A stretch of DNA of 64,000 nucleotides from Vulcanimicrobiota bacterium. Lineage in GTDB: Bacteria; Vulcanimicrobiota; Vulcanimicrobiia; Vulcanimicrobiales; Vulcanimicrobiaceae. The stretch is from positions 1-64,000 of the forward strand of contig JAFAJV010000032.1 of the NCBI GenBank assembly GCA_019235995.1, in the 5' to 3' direction. The translations under genes and the position numbers were made by a program. The notes under the pieces are model-generated. The model was not told the DNA's origin. It made no database searches and saw only the letters and a program-made list of their open reading frames with translations. Numbering within the stretch: the first letter of the stretch is position 1; each line of letters starts with the position of its first letter. This document shows positions 55,451-62,869 of the stretch, in pieces.

Positions 55451-56854
55451 TTAGTATTTCCCGTTGTCTTCGTAACCGCGCGACATCGACATCGCCTCTT
55501 TGGTAACCGACTGCAAGAACTCTTCGTTCGTGCGCGTCTGCACCATCTTGTCGAGGATGATCTCGGTGATGTCGCCGGTGTTGAGGACGGCGGTCGCGCG
55601 CCGCAGCATCCAGATCTTGCGCATCTCCTCCGGCGAGAGGAGCAGCTCCTCGCGACGCGTGCCGGAGCGCTTGATGTCGATCGCGGGAAAGACGCGCGAC
55701 TCGGCGAGCTTGCGAGTGAGGTTGAGCTCCATGTTGCCGGTGCCCTTGAACTCCTCGAAGATCACGTCGTCCATCTTCGATCCGGTCTCGATCAGCGCGG
55801 TTCCGACGATCGTCAGCGAACCGCCGTTCTCGATCTTGCGCGCCGCGCCGAAGAAGCGCTTCGGCTTGTGGAGCGACGCGGTGTCGAGGCCGCCCGAAAG
55901 CGTGCGGCCGGAGCTGGCGACGACTTGGTTGTAGGCGCGCGCGAGCCGCGTGATCGAATCGAGGAGGATTACTACGTCTTTTCCGAGCTCGACGAGACGC
56001 TTGGCGCGCTCCATCGTAAGCTCGGCGACGGTCGTGTGGTTCTCGGGATGCTCGTCGAAGGTCGAGGCGACGACCTCTCCGTCGATCGTGCGCTGCATGT
56101 CGGTGACTTCTTCGGGCCGCTCGTCAACGAGCAACGCGATGATGTGCGCGTCGGGATGGTTGATCGAAATGCCCTGGGCGATGTTCTTGAGCAGCGTCGT
56201 TTTCCCGGCCTTGGGCGGCGAAACGATTAGGGCGCGCTGGCCTTTGCCGATCGGGGAGAACAGGTCGATGACGCGCGTCGAAAGCTGCGTCGAACGATTC
56301 TCGAGCTTGAACCGCTCCTCCGGAAAGATCGGCGTTCCCTTTTCGAACACCGGCCTGCCCTTGATGGCCTCCGGGTCGAGTCCGTTGACTTTATCGACGC
56401 GAATGAGCCCGTAATACTTCTCGCTCTCCTTCGGGCGACGGGCCTGCCCTTCGACCATGTCTCCGCGCCGAAGCTCGAAGCGCCGTATCTGCGACTGACT
56501 GACGTAGATGTCATCGTTGCCGATGTAATAGCCGGCGCGGCGCAAGAACCCATATCCCTCGGGCAGGATGTCGAGAATGCCGCTGGCGACCTCGATTCCG
56601 GAGCGCGCGATCTGCGCCGCAAGCAGCAGCGCGACGATCTCGTCCTTCTTGACCTTCGCCGGCGTCGGAATTTCGACTTCGAGCTCCTTCGCGATGTCGA
56701 GAAGCTCGCTCTTGGTCTTTTCGCCGAGCTGAGCGGCGGTGAGCATCGGCGGTGCTTCGACTTGCGGAAGCTGCTCGTGATACGGCGCCGGATGCTGCCC
56801 AAAGTGATGCCGGCGACGCGATCGGCGACGGCGGCCGCCGCCCGGCTGGCGCAT
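55451..56854 (-). CDS. rho: Transcription termination factor Rho
   Basis: 467 aa: an Arg-rich N-terminus (GGGRRRRSRRRHHFG), the Rho N-domain (TAAQLGEKTKSELLDIAKEL), a cold-shock-like RNA-binding domain (GILDILPEGYGFLRRAGYYI) and the hexameric ATPase (SPPKAGKTTLLKN, LLVDERPEEVTDM, VILLDSITRLARAYN). ATG at 56854 is chosen; a GTG at 56929 would add 25 residues. The leader is long, about 190 nt. Confidence 0.95.
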   Translation of the reverse strand: MRQPGGGRRRRSRRRHHFGQHPAPYHEQLPQVEAPPMLTAAQLGEKTKSELLDIAKELEVEIPTPAKVKKDEIVALLLAAQIARSGIEVASGILDILPEGYGFLRRAGYYIGNDDIYVSQSQIRRFELRRGDMVEGQARRPKESEKYYGLIRVDKVNGLDPEAIKGRPVFEKGTPIFPEERFKLENRSTQLSTRVIDLFSPIGKGQRALIVSPPKAGKTTLLKNIAQGISINHPDAHIIALLVDERPEEVTDMQRTIDGEVVASTFDEHPENHTTVAELTMERAKRLVELGKDVVILLDSITRLARAYNQVVASSGRTLSGGLDTASLHKPKRFFGAARKIENGGSLTIVGTALIETGSKMDDVIFEEFKGTGNMELNLTRKLAESRVFPAIDIKRSGTRREELLLSPEEMRKIWMLRRATAVLNTGDITEIILDKMVQTRTNEEFLQSVTKEAMSMSRGYEDNGKY

Positions 56855-57051
56855 ATCGTTATTGAAGCGTTGTTCTATGTTGGGGCGATGTTCCGTTTGC
56901 AGAAGAGTATCTCGCTGTAAGAGCCGCACACGTCAAGCTTGCAGATCGAGTACGAGGCGAGGCTGCCTGCGTTTTTCAGACCGGCGACGTGAGCGAGGGG
57001 ATGTCAAAAGTTGTCGCAGCCGTCAGCAAAGCAACGCGGCACGACGAACAC

Positions 57052-57080
57052 ACTATAACACAGGGCCACGCAGCCATCAA
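57052..57080 (-). promoter_or_regulatory. Promoter of rho
   Basis: On the minus strand TTGATG (57075-57080), a 17-nt spacer and TATAGT (57052-57057) with the extended -10 TG. It lies at the very end of mpg. The start would be near 57045, leaving a leader of about 190 nt, a length compatible with Rho autoregulation known in other bacteria. Confidence 0.6.
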
Positions 57081-57676
57081 GCCGGGCTCAAGCGAGCAGG
57101 GCCGCTCACGTAGGGATTTCCTGCTTCGTAGAAGCGCAGGCGCCTGCGAGCGGCTTTGGTCACGCCGATCCGGCGGCTGCGCCCGACGCGCGCACGCTTT
57201 CCGGCGGTCCGCGCTAGCCAAAGCTCGGGATCGGTCAACGGATCCAGACCATCAAACGAGCGATCGATCGCGAGTGCGCGGCAGAGCCGGCCGGGGCCGC
57301 GACAGAGATCGCGGATCGTCGCCGCCTCGCGTCGCGTCCGCATGAGATCGAGGCCATCGAGCGGCTCGAGCGCGCGAACGAGCACGCCTGCGCCCTCGCC
57401 GTCCGGCTCGCTCGACAGATTGAAACAGAACGACGTTCCGTAAATTTGATAGACGTACGCCCGATGAGGCGGCCCGAAAAGCGTCGCGTTGCGGCGGCTC
57501 TTACCGCGATACCCGTGGCACGCGGGATCGCCCGGGAGATAGGCCTCCGTCTCCACAATCCGTCCGGCAGCCACGCCGTTGTCGCTCTCGCGCACGAGCA
57601 CGCAGCCCAACAACGCCACCGCAAGGGACTCGGTTTCGACGGGCAGGCATGCCGGCGCGAGCCGGGTGAAGGTCAT
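57077..57676 (-). CDS. mpg: 3-methyladenine DNA glycosylase (AAG/MPG type)
   Basis: A 199-aa enzyme removing alkylated purines: LAVALLGCVLVRE, GRIVETEAYLPGDPACHGYR (catalytic Glu), RAYVYQIYGTSFCFNL and GPGRLCRALAID. The ATG at 57676 overlaps the preceding gene as ATGA. Confidence 0.94.
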   Translation of the reverse strand: MTFTRLAPACLPVETESLAVALLGCVLVRESDNGVAAGRIVETEAYLPGDPACHGYRGKSRRNATLFGPPHRAYVYQIYGTSFCFNLSSEPDGEGAGVLVRALEPLDGLDLMRTRREAATIRDLCRGPGRLCRALAIDRSFDGLDPLTDPELWLARTAGKRARVGRSRRIGVTKAARRRLRFYEAGNPYVSGPARLSPA

Positions 57677-58086
57677 GCCGCCAAGTTCAGCGCTACTTCG
57701 GCTCGTGCCCTTTGGGTCAGATCGTCCGTCGCTCCGGCAACGACGCTGCAACTGGCAAGCGAATTCAAGACGCAGCGCAGACGGACGTATGCGAGCGCAA
57801 GCGTCTCCGGCGGTTCGCGCCGTTTGGCGATTTCGTCCACCAACTCCGCGTCGTTGAGGACGAAACGCAGATGATCGAAGCCGCGGTCGCGCAGCGCACG
57901 GGCCACGGCGCTCAACGCGGCGTAGCCCCCGGCTCGGGCGCAGCCGGCCCGCGGGATAGTCCGAAAGGCGAGCCTCACCACTCTGGGCGCACCGGAGCCG
58001 GCCAGGTGCGCGTAGGCTAAACCCAGCCCACGCGGCCCGACCGCGTAGCCGATTGCTGCTTGCACCCCTGACTCCGAAGCCTGCAT
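57673..58086 (-). CDS. Possible RNase H-like protein
   Basis: 137 aa. The spacing of LSAVARALRDRGFDHLRFVL, NDAELVDEIA and TQRARAEVALNLA resembles the RNase H fold used by RNase HI relatives, but the catalytic acidic residues are not clearly conserved. It is coupled to mpg (ATGA), which suggests a DNA-related role. ATG at 58086. Confidence 0.5.
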   Translation of the reverse strand: MQASESGVQAAIGYAVGPRGLGLAYAHLAGSGAPRVVRLAFRTIPRAGCARAGGYAALSAVARALRDRGFDHLRFVLNDAELVDEIAKRREPPETLALAYVRLRCVLNSLASCSVVAGATDDLTQRARAEVALNLAA

Positions 58087-58130
58087 TCCATCAGCCTCGT
58101 ACCCAGTTTATAGCGAACGTATGTTCGAGG

Positions 58131-59276
58131 TCAAGCGATTTGGGCGGGCTTTTGCAGGCTCTGGTAGATCGCGAGCGTTCGGTCCGTCTGCGTCGCTAGC
58201 GAGAAGCGTTCGGCGGCTCGACGTGCCGCGGCGGCGACCGCATCGTTTGGGCGCCCGGGGATCTCGCGGAGAGCCCGTGCGAAAGCGGCGGGAGTGGGGT
58301 CAGCAGTGATACCGGCGCCGCCGAGGACGTCGCGGCTTTGCGCCGAGTCGGAAGCGATCACACGAGCGCCGGCCGCAAGCGCCTCGGCGAGCACCAGCCC
58401 CTGGGTCTCGGTAGTGCTCGGCATCACGAAGGCGTCCGCGCTCGCGTAGAGATCGGGAAGCTCCTCACGCGCGATCGCACCGAGAAACCGCGTCTGCGCG
58501 CTCACTCCGCTGCGGCGCGCGAGCTCTTCGAGCTCGGGGCGGAGCGGGCCGTCCCCGGCAATTGCAAGGCGCACTGACGAATCGCGCAGCTCGCCGAGCG
58601 CCTGCAGCAGCAGCTCGACGTTCTTCTCGCGAGCGAGGCGGCCGACCGCGAGCAAGAGACGGTCGCCGGGCCGCGCCCCGAGCCTAGCGCGGAGCGCGTC
58701 GTCGCGCCGCCCGGCGCCGAAACGAGCGATGTCGATGCCGCTCGGTACGACCTCGACACGCACGCGGACGCCCACTTCCGTCAGGCGCTGCGCCATCGCG
58801 CGCGTCGGCACGATGACCGCATCCGTCAGGTTCGCGAACGCGCGTGTCAGCTGCGTCGCCGCAAACCGCGTGGCGTTCGGCTCGAACGGAACGTAGTGCG
58901 CGTAGGCCTCGAGCTGCGTGTGATACGTATAGACGAGCGGCATGCCGTAGCGGCGCGAATAGCGCAGCCCCATCCAACCGGTGACGAACGGTGAGTGGAC
59001 GTGCACGACGGAGAGGCGCTTGATGACGCCGTTGAGATTGCGCCGGCTCACGACGGGAAGCGTCAGCCGATATGGCGTCCGCGTCGGCAGCGGCAGCGAC
59101 GGCATTCGCAACACCGGACCATCGGCCTCGTCGTGTCCCGGCATCCGCGGCGCAAAGCAGTAGACGAGGTGTCCGCGCGCGCGGAGGGCCTCGGCGAGGC
59201 CCTCGACCGACGCCACGACGCCGTTGATCACCGGACGGTAAATCTCGGTGAAAAAACCGATGCGTAGCGATTCCAT
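58131..59276 (-). CDS. GT4-family glycosyltransferase
   Basis: 381 aa: RIGFFTEIYRPVINGVVASV at the N-terminus, VVHVHSPFVTGWMGL, PSGIDIARF, the donor-site VGRLAREKNVELLL and PSTTETQGLVLAEALAAG (EX7E). It resembles diacylglycerol glucosyltransferases and mannosyltransferases that build glycolipids; the acceptor is unknown. ATG at 59276. Confidence 0.9.
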   Translation of the reverse strand: MESLRIGFFTEIYRPVINGVVASVEGLAEALRARGHLVYCFAPRMPGHDEADGPVLRMPSLPLPTRTPYRLTLPVVSRRNLNGVIKRLSVVHVHSPFVTGWMGLRYSRRYGMPLVYTYHTQLEAYAHYVPFEPNATRFAATQLTRAFANLTDAVIVPTRAMAQRLTEVGVRVRVEVVPSGIDIARFGAGRRDDALRARLGARPGDRLLLAVGRLAREKNVELLLQALGELRDSSVRLAIAGDGPLRPELEELARRSGVSAQTRFLGAIAREELPDLYASADAFVMPSTTETQGLVLAEALAAGARVIASDSAQSRDVLGGAGITADPTPAAFARALREIPGRPNDAVAAAARRAAERFSLATQTDRTLAIYQSLQKPAQIA

Positions 59277-59372
59277 CGACGCCTTTTTCGCTCTGTAGCC
59301 CGGCGGAGCCCGGCGAGAAGGGCCCTCCTTGCACGATGTGACTTTGGACATACCTGGGCGCCGAGCGGGATG

Positions 59373-59381
59373 TGCTATAGT
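59373..59381 (+). promoter_or_regulatory. Candidate extended -10 promoter of the 3D-domain gene
   Basis: TGC-TATAGT (59373-59381) fits an extended -10, though no -35 is visible. Transcription from here leaves a leader of about 185 nt containing a perfect 8-bp hairpin (59396-59403 with 59419-59426, 15-nt loop). The 295-nt divergent region shows no other gene; I could not match the leader to a known riboswitch. Confidence 0.35.
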
Positions 59382-59571
59382 GCCCGGGTCAGTTTGAGCC
59401 TGCCAAAACGAACAGCAAGCAGGCTCCGAGTGTCTTGGCGTTTCCGTAGGATCCACCCAGCGGCCGCCTTGCGCCGCTTCCAAACAATGCGACTCTCCGC
59501 TCATCGTTTGCCTCTGTGCATGGTGTACAGCGCGAACCTCGGCGTCGAGCCGGAACGAAAGGGATACAGGG

Positions 59572-60258
59572 TTGATCGGACGCGTACTTTGCGCCACCGT
59601 CGCGGCTGCCGCGCTTTGCGGATATCCGGCCTTTGCGGCCACGCCGCTCGGCGGCGGCGGAGCCGGCAATGTAACTTGGCACAAGGACGGCGTGCTCACG
59701 TGGGAACGCGTCGAGCACCGCGCCATCGCACCGCCGACGGTCCATCGCCTGACGCCCGCGCTACAGCCCGGAGCCTCCAAGGTCGTCGCGCACGGCGCGC
59801 CTGGGCTCCGCGAGGTGGACGCACGTTACGCCCAGCGTGACGGCGGCAGCGTAACGCGCGTCGTACTCTGGTCCAGCGTCGTTCGCGTGGCGCGGCCCCG
59901 TGTCGTCGAAGACGGAATCGGTTACTCGCCGCTCGCTGCATTCGAAGCGCGCGGCGTCGCACGCATGGCCTTTCTAGCACGGGACGCAATGGAGATGGTC
60001 GCCACGGCCTATACCGCGGGCTGCGGCGGCTGCGACGGAATGACCGCGATCGGGCGCCGCGCCGGCCACGGCATCGTCGCAGTAGATCCGCGCGTCATTC
60101 CGCTCGGAACACGGCTCTATATTCTCGGCTACGGCCCCGCAATTGCCGGCGACACCGGCGGCGCGATCGTCGGCCATCGCATCGACCTGGGATTCGACTC
60201 GCTGCGCGACGCCATGCTCTTCGGGCGGCGCGACGTCACGGTATACCGCCTGAAGTAG
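59572..60258 (+). CDS. Secreted G5/3D-domain protein
   Basis: 228 aa: signal peptide (RVLCATVAAAALCGYPAFA), a G5-like domain at about 60-125, and a C-terminal 3D domain (AVDPRVIPLGTRLYILGYG, VGHRIDLGFDSLRDAMLFG) with the three Asp that give its name. Such proteins are wall lytic or resuscitation factors. The start is TTG at 59572. rsmA follows 14 nt later. Confidence 0.85.
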   Translation: MIGRVLCATVAAAALCGYPAFAATPLGGGGAGNVTWHKDGVLTWERVEHRAIAPPTVHRLTPALQPGASKVVAHGAPGLREVDARYAQRDGGSVTRVVLWSSVVRVARPRVVEDGIGYSPLAAFEARGVARMAFLARDAMEMVATAYTAGCGGCDGMTAIGRRAGHGIVAVDPRVIPLGTRLYILGYGPAIAGDTGGAIVGHRIDLGFDSLRDAMLFGRRDVTVYRLK

Positions 60259-60260
60259 CG

Positions 60261-60266
60261 TACAAT
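60261..60266 (+). promoter_or_regulatory. -10 element for a possible leaderless rsmA mRNA
   Basis: TACAAT ends exactly 6 nt before the rsmA GTG at 60273, the spacing expected if transcription starts on the GTG itself. No -35 or ribosome site is seen. Confidence 0.4.
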
Positions 60267-60272
60267 GGCGGG

Positions 60273-61103
60273 GTGCTCAGCCCCCGTAAGCTCCTCGCTC
60301 TGGCGGGCATCCGGCCGCGCAAGCGCTACGGACAAAACTTCCTCGTCAACGGTTCTGCAGCGCGCCGCATTGCGCGTCTGAGCGTGGCGCAAGCTCGCCC
60401 GGGTACGCGAATGCTCGAGATCGGCGCCGGCACCGGCGCGCTCACGATCGCTCTCCTCGAAGAAGGCGCCGACGTGACCGCGCTCGAGATCGATCCCGAG
60501 CTCGTCGCGCTGCTGCGCTCTCTGCCCGAGTTGGCCGCCGCCCGCATCGTCGAGGCGGACGCGTCGAACTTCGACTACCGCGCGTGGTCCGGGACCGACG
60601 CGTGGCGCGTCGCGGGGAACCTGCCCTACAACGTCGCGACGGCGTTAATGTTGCAGCTCGTCGAAATGGACGGCGGTCCCGACGCACTGACCGTCATGGT
60701 GCAAAAGGACGTTGCGGAACGGCTCACCGCTTCGCCGGGCACGCCCGCCTATGGCAGCCTGTCGGTCGCGATCCAGTACGCGATGACGGTCAAACTTGCA
60801 TTCACGCTGGCTCCGCAATCGTTCTTTCCCCCGCCGAAGGTCTACTCGAGCGTCGTGGAGCTTCGCCGGCGCGCCGAGCCTGCAGCGCGCGTGCGCGACC
60901 GCACGCTGTTCTGGAAGGTCGTTCGGGGCGCGTTCGCGTACCGGCGAAAAACGCTCGTCAACAGTCTCGCGCTTTCGCTCGATATCGATCGAGCGGCGAT
61001 CGTGCGGGCGCTGGAGCTCAGCAACATCTCTCCGGAGCTACGCGGTGAACGACTCGACCTCAGCGATTTCGCCCGACTGGCCGACGCGCTGGCCGAAGGA
61101 TAG
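60273..61103 (+). CDS. rsmA: 16S rRNA dimethyladenosine methyltransferase
   Basis: 276 aa (KsgA): YGQNFLVNGSAARRIARL, the SAM site LEIGAGTGALTIALLEEG, VAGNLPYNVATALML, and QSFFPPPKVYSSVVEL. It methylates two adenosines near the 3' end of 16S rRNA. GTG start at 60273. Confidence 0.95.
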   Translation: MLSPRKLLALAGIRPRKRYGQNFLVNGSAARRIARLSVAQARPGTRMLEIGAGTGALTIALLEEGADVTALEIDPELVALLRSLPELAAARIVEADASNFDYRAWSGTDAWRVAGNLPYNVATALMLQLVEMDGGPDALTVMVQKDVAERLTASPGTPAYGSLSVAIQYAMTVKLAFTLAPQSFFPPPKVYSSVVELRRRAEPAARVRDRTLFWKVVRGAFAYRRKTLVNSLALSLDIDRAAIVRALELSNISPELRGERLDLSDFARLADALAEG

Positions 61104-61788
61104 CTTCAGGCGGCCTTCGACGTGGGTCGTGACGGCGTTGTTGCTCCTGCTCGTCCTGGCGGCTTCGCTCGCTGCGCTCAAGCAGGGTCCGGTCGCGCCG
61201 ATGAGCCCGCTGCTGCTCGACCTGGGCATCCTGCTCCAGCTCGTCGTAGAGGCGATATTCGCTGCAATCGTTCTCGCGGTGCTGCCGGCCCTTTCCAAAT
61301 TCAGCCTGCGCCAGCTGGGATTTCGCCTGCCGAGCGCGGCGAACGTCGGGACGGCCATACTCGGCGCGGTGGGCATGGTGATCGTCGCGAACGGCGGCGC
61401 CTCGCTGATCGACTATCTCCTCCACAGCCAGCATCAGCAAGACATCGTCCAGATATTTAGGGCGCTGCACGATCACACGACGATCGTGATCTTCGCGGTA
61501 TTTGCGATCGTCTTCGCGCCGTTCGCCGAAGAGACGTTCTTCCGCGTCTTTTTCTTCAATTTGGGCCTGCGCTACAGCGGCTTCTGGGGGGGCGCCGTCC
61601 TCAGCGGATTGCTATTCGGGATCGCGCACGGCGACGCGTACGCCGCCCTGCCGCTGGCGCTGGGCGGCATCGTCTTGTGCGCCGTCTACTATCGCACGCG
61701 CAACGCCTGGGCTCCCATGATATCTCACGCATTGTTCAACAGCGTTTCCATCGTCGCGCTGCTCTTCATCCCAAAGATCAGCCAGTAA
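61045..61788 (+). CDS. CPBP-family intramembrane metalloprotease
   Basis: 247 aa with about six membrane segments. Motifs: FAEETFFRVFFFN (EExxxR), LLFGIAHGDAYAALPLALG and PMISHALFNSVSI, the three metal-site regions of CAAX/Rce1-like proteases. GTG at 61045, inside the rsmA end, with GGAG 8 nt upstream. Its end overlaps the convergent GT9-like gene by 11 nt. Confidence 0.88.
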   Translation: MNDSTSAISPDWPTRWPKDSFRRPSTWVVTALLLLLVLAASLAALKQGPVAPMSPLLLDLGILLQLVVEAIFAAIVLAVLPALSKFSLRQLGFRLPSAANVGTAILGAVGMVIVANGGASLIDYLLHSQHQQDIVQIFRALHDHTTIVIFAVFAIVFAPFAEETFFRVFFFNLGLRYSGFWGGAVLSGLLFGIAHGDAYAALPLALGGIVLCAVYYRTRNAWAPMISHALFNSVSIVALLFIPKISQ

Positions 61789-62869
61789 GCTCACGCGCCG
61801 TTTCGACCACGACGCGGGCGTCGATGGTGCGCGAGTCGACGTAGCGCAGGCGGTGTGCGAGCGACGGCGGCTTCGTCGTCGTCGCCGGACGCCGGTCGAA
61901 CCCGCGTTCACGCACGTAACTCCCAACGATGTGTATTGCATCCGGATTCGGCTCGTCGTACCAGTCGGGGTGATGGGCCAGCCAGATGCCGACGCTCGGC
62001 ACGCCTCCGCGAGCCATCGTCACATGCAGCGGGCCGGCCGGGATGCCGACGAACAGGTGCGCGCGGGCGGCGAGCGCCTCGTAGAGCCGCGCAAACGGCT
62101 CCGCGACGCCGGCGAATAGCTCGCGAAAGCCGCTAACGCCCTCGCCGAGCCGTTCCTCGTCCATGGATATGAAGCGCCAGCGCGGCGACCCCGCGCGCAT
62201 CGCAGCGACGAACTCGCGCGCTTCGGAGCCGTCTCCCCAGTTCTTACGCGACGCCGTTACGCCGGTTCGCGAGATGACGCAGAGCAGCGTGCCGGGCGGC
62301 GCAAGCTCCGCGAGGCGCTCGTCGACCAGCCGTCGCGTGGCTGCCGGCGCCCCGAATTCGAGCGCGTTGCGCAGCGGCCCCGACAGGTCGAACGTCGCCA
62401 GTCGCTCCGGCCGCACCAGCAGGCGCGCTAGATTGCGAGCCTTGGTGTGGAACGGATACGGCGTGCGCCCCTCCGTCTCGGGATAATCGGTCCAGAGTAC
62501 GACGCCGGGATCGAACTGCCGCACGCGCTCGTCCAGCGGCGCCGGAAGCTCGAGCGTTACGAGTCGCCCGTCGCAGTGCTTGCGGTTTAGGCCGAGATGT
62601 CGCGCGCCGCACTCGCTGCCGTCGCCCGGCGCGCGCGTGCCGCTGAGCAACGCGCGCACCCGCGGGTTGCCTTCCATCAAGCTTACGTAGTCGTCGCCGA
62701 ATCGCGTGATGGCGTAGGCGTTGGACGGCTCGAGCAGCGGGAGGACCGCACCGAAGTGGACCCAGTCGCCCAGGCCGTGCGGCCAATAGATCAGGACGCG
62801 ACTGTCGTGCAACGCGGCGAACCGTCCGCGATCCTCGCGCACGGCACGCACCCGCAACGATGCGCTCAC
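61778..62869 (-). CDS. Glycosyltransferase family 9-like protein
   Basis: 363 aa: VLIYWPHGLGDWVHFGAVLP at the start, LLCVISRTGVTASRKNWG in the middle and AHLFVGIPAGPLHVTMARGG towards the end match the heptosyltransferase (GT9) fold. GTG at 62869 overlaps the upstream gene stop as GTGA. Substrate unknown; it may build surface polysaccharide. Confidence 0.78.
   Translation of the reverse strand: MSASLRVRAVREDRGRFAALHDSRVLIYWPHGLGDWVHFGAVLPLLEPSNAYAITRFGDDYVSLMEGNPRVRALLSGTRAPGDGSECGARHLGLNRKHCDGRLVTLELPAPLDERVRQFDPGVVLWTDYPETEGRTPYPFHTKARNLARLLVRPERLATFDLSGPLRNALEFGAPAATRRLVDERLAELAPPGTLLCVISRTGVTASRKNWGDGSEAREFVAAMRAGSPRWRFISMDEERLGEGVSGFRELFAGVAEPFARLYEALAARAHLFVGIPAGPLHVTMARGGVPSVGIWLAHHPDWYDEPNPDAIHIVGSYVRERGFDRRPATTTKPPSLAHRLRYVDSRTIDARVVVETARELTG

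Noticed and set aside
59396-59426. c-di-AMP or cobalamin riboswitch before the 3D-domain gene
   Set aside because: I looked for the conserved core sequences of both and did not find them; only a single hairpin is supported.
59370-59840. A 156-codon frame spanning the 3D gene leader
   Set aside because: Arg-rich, low-complexity product; it overlaps the clear signal peptide frame of the 3D-domain protein.
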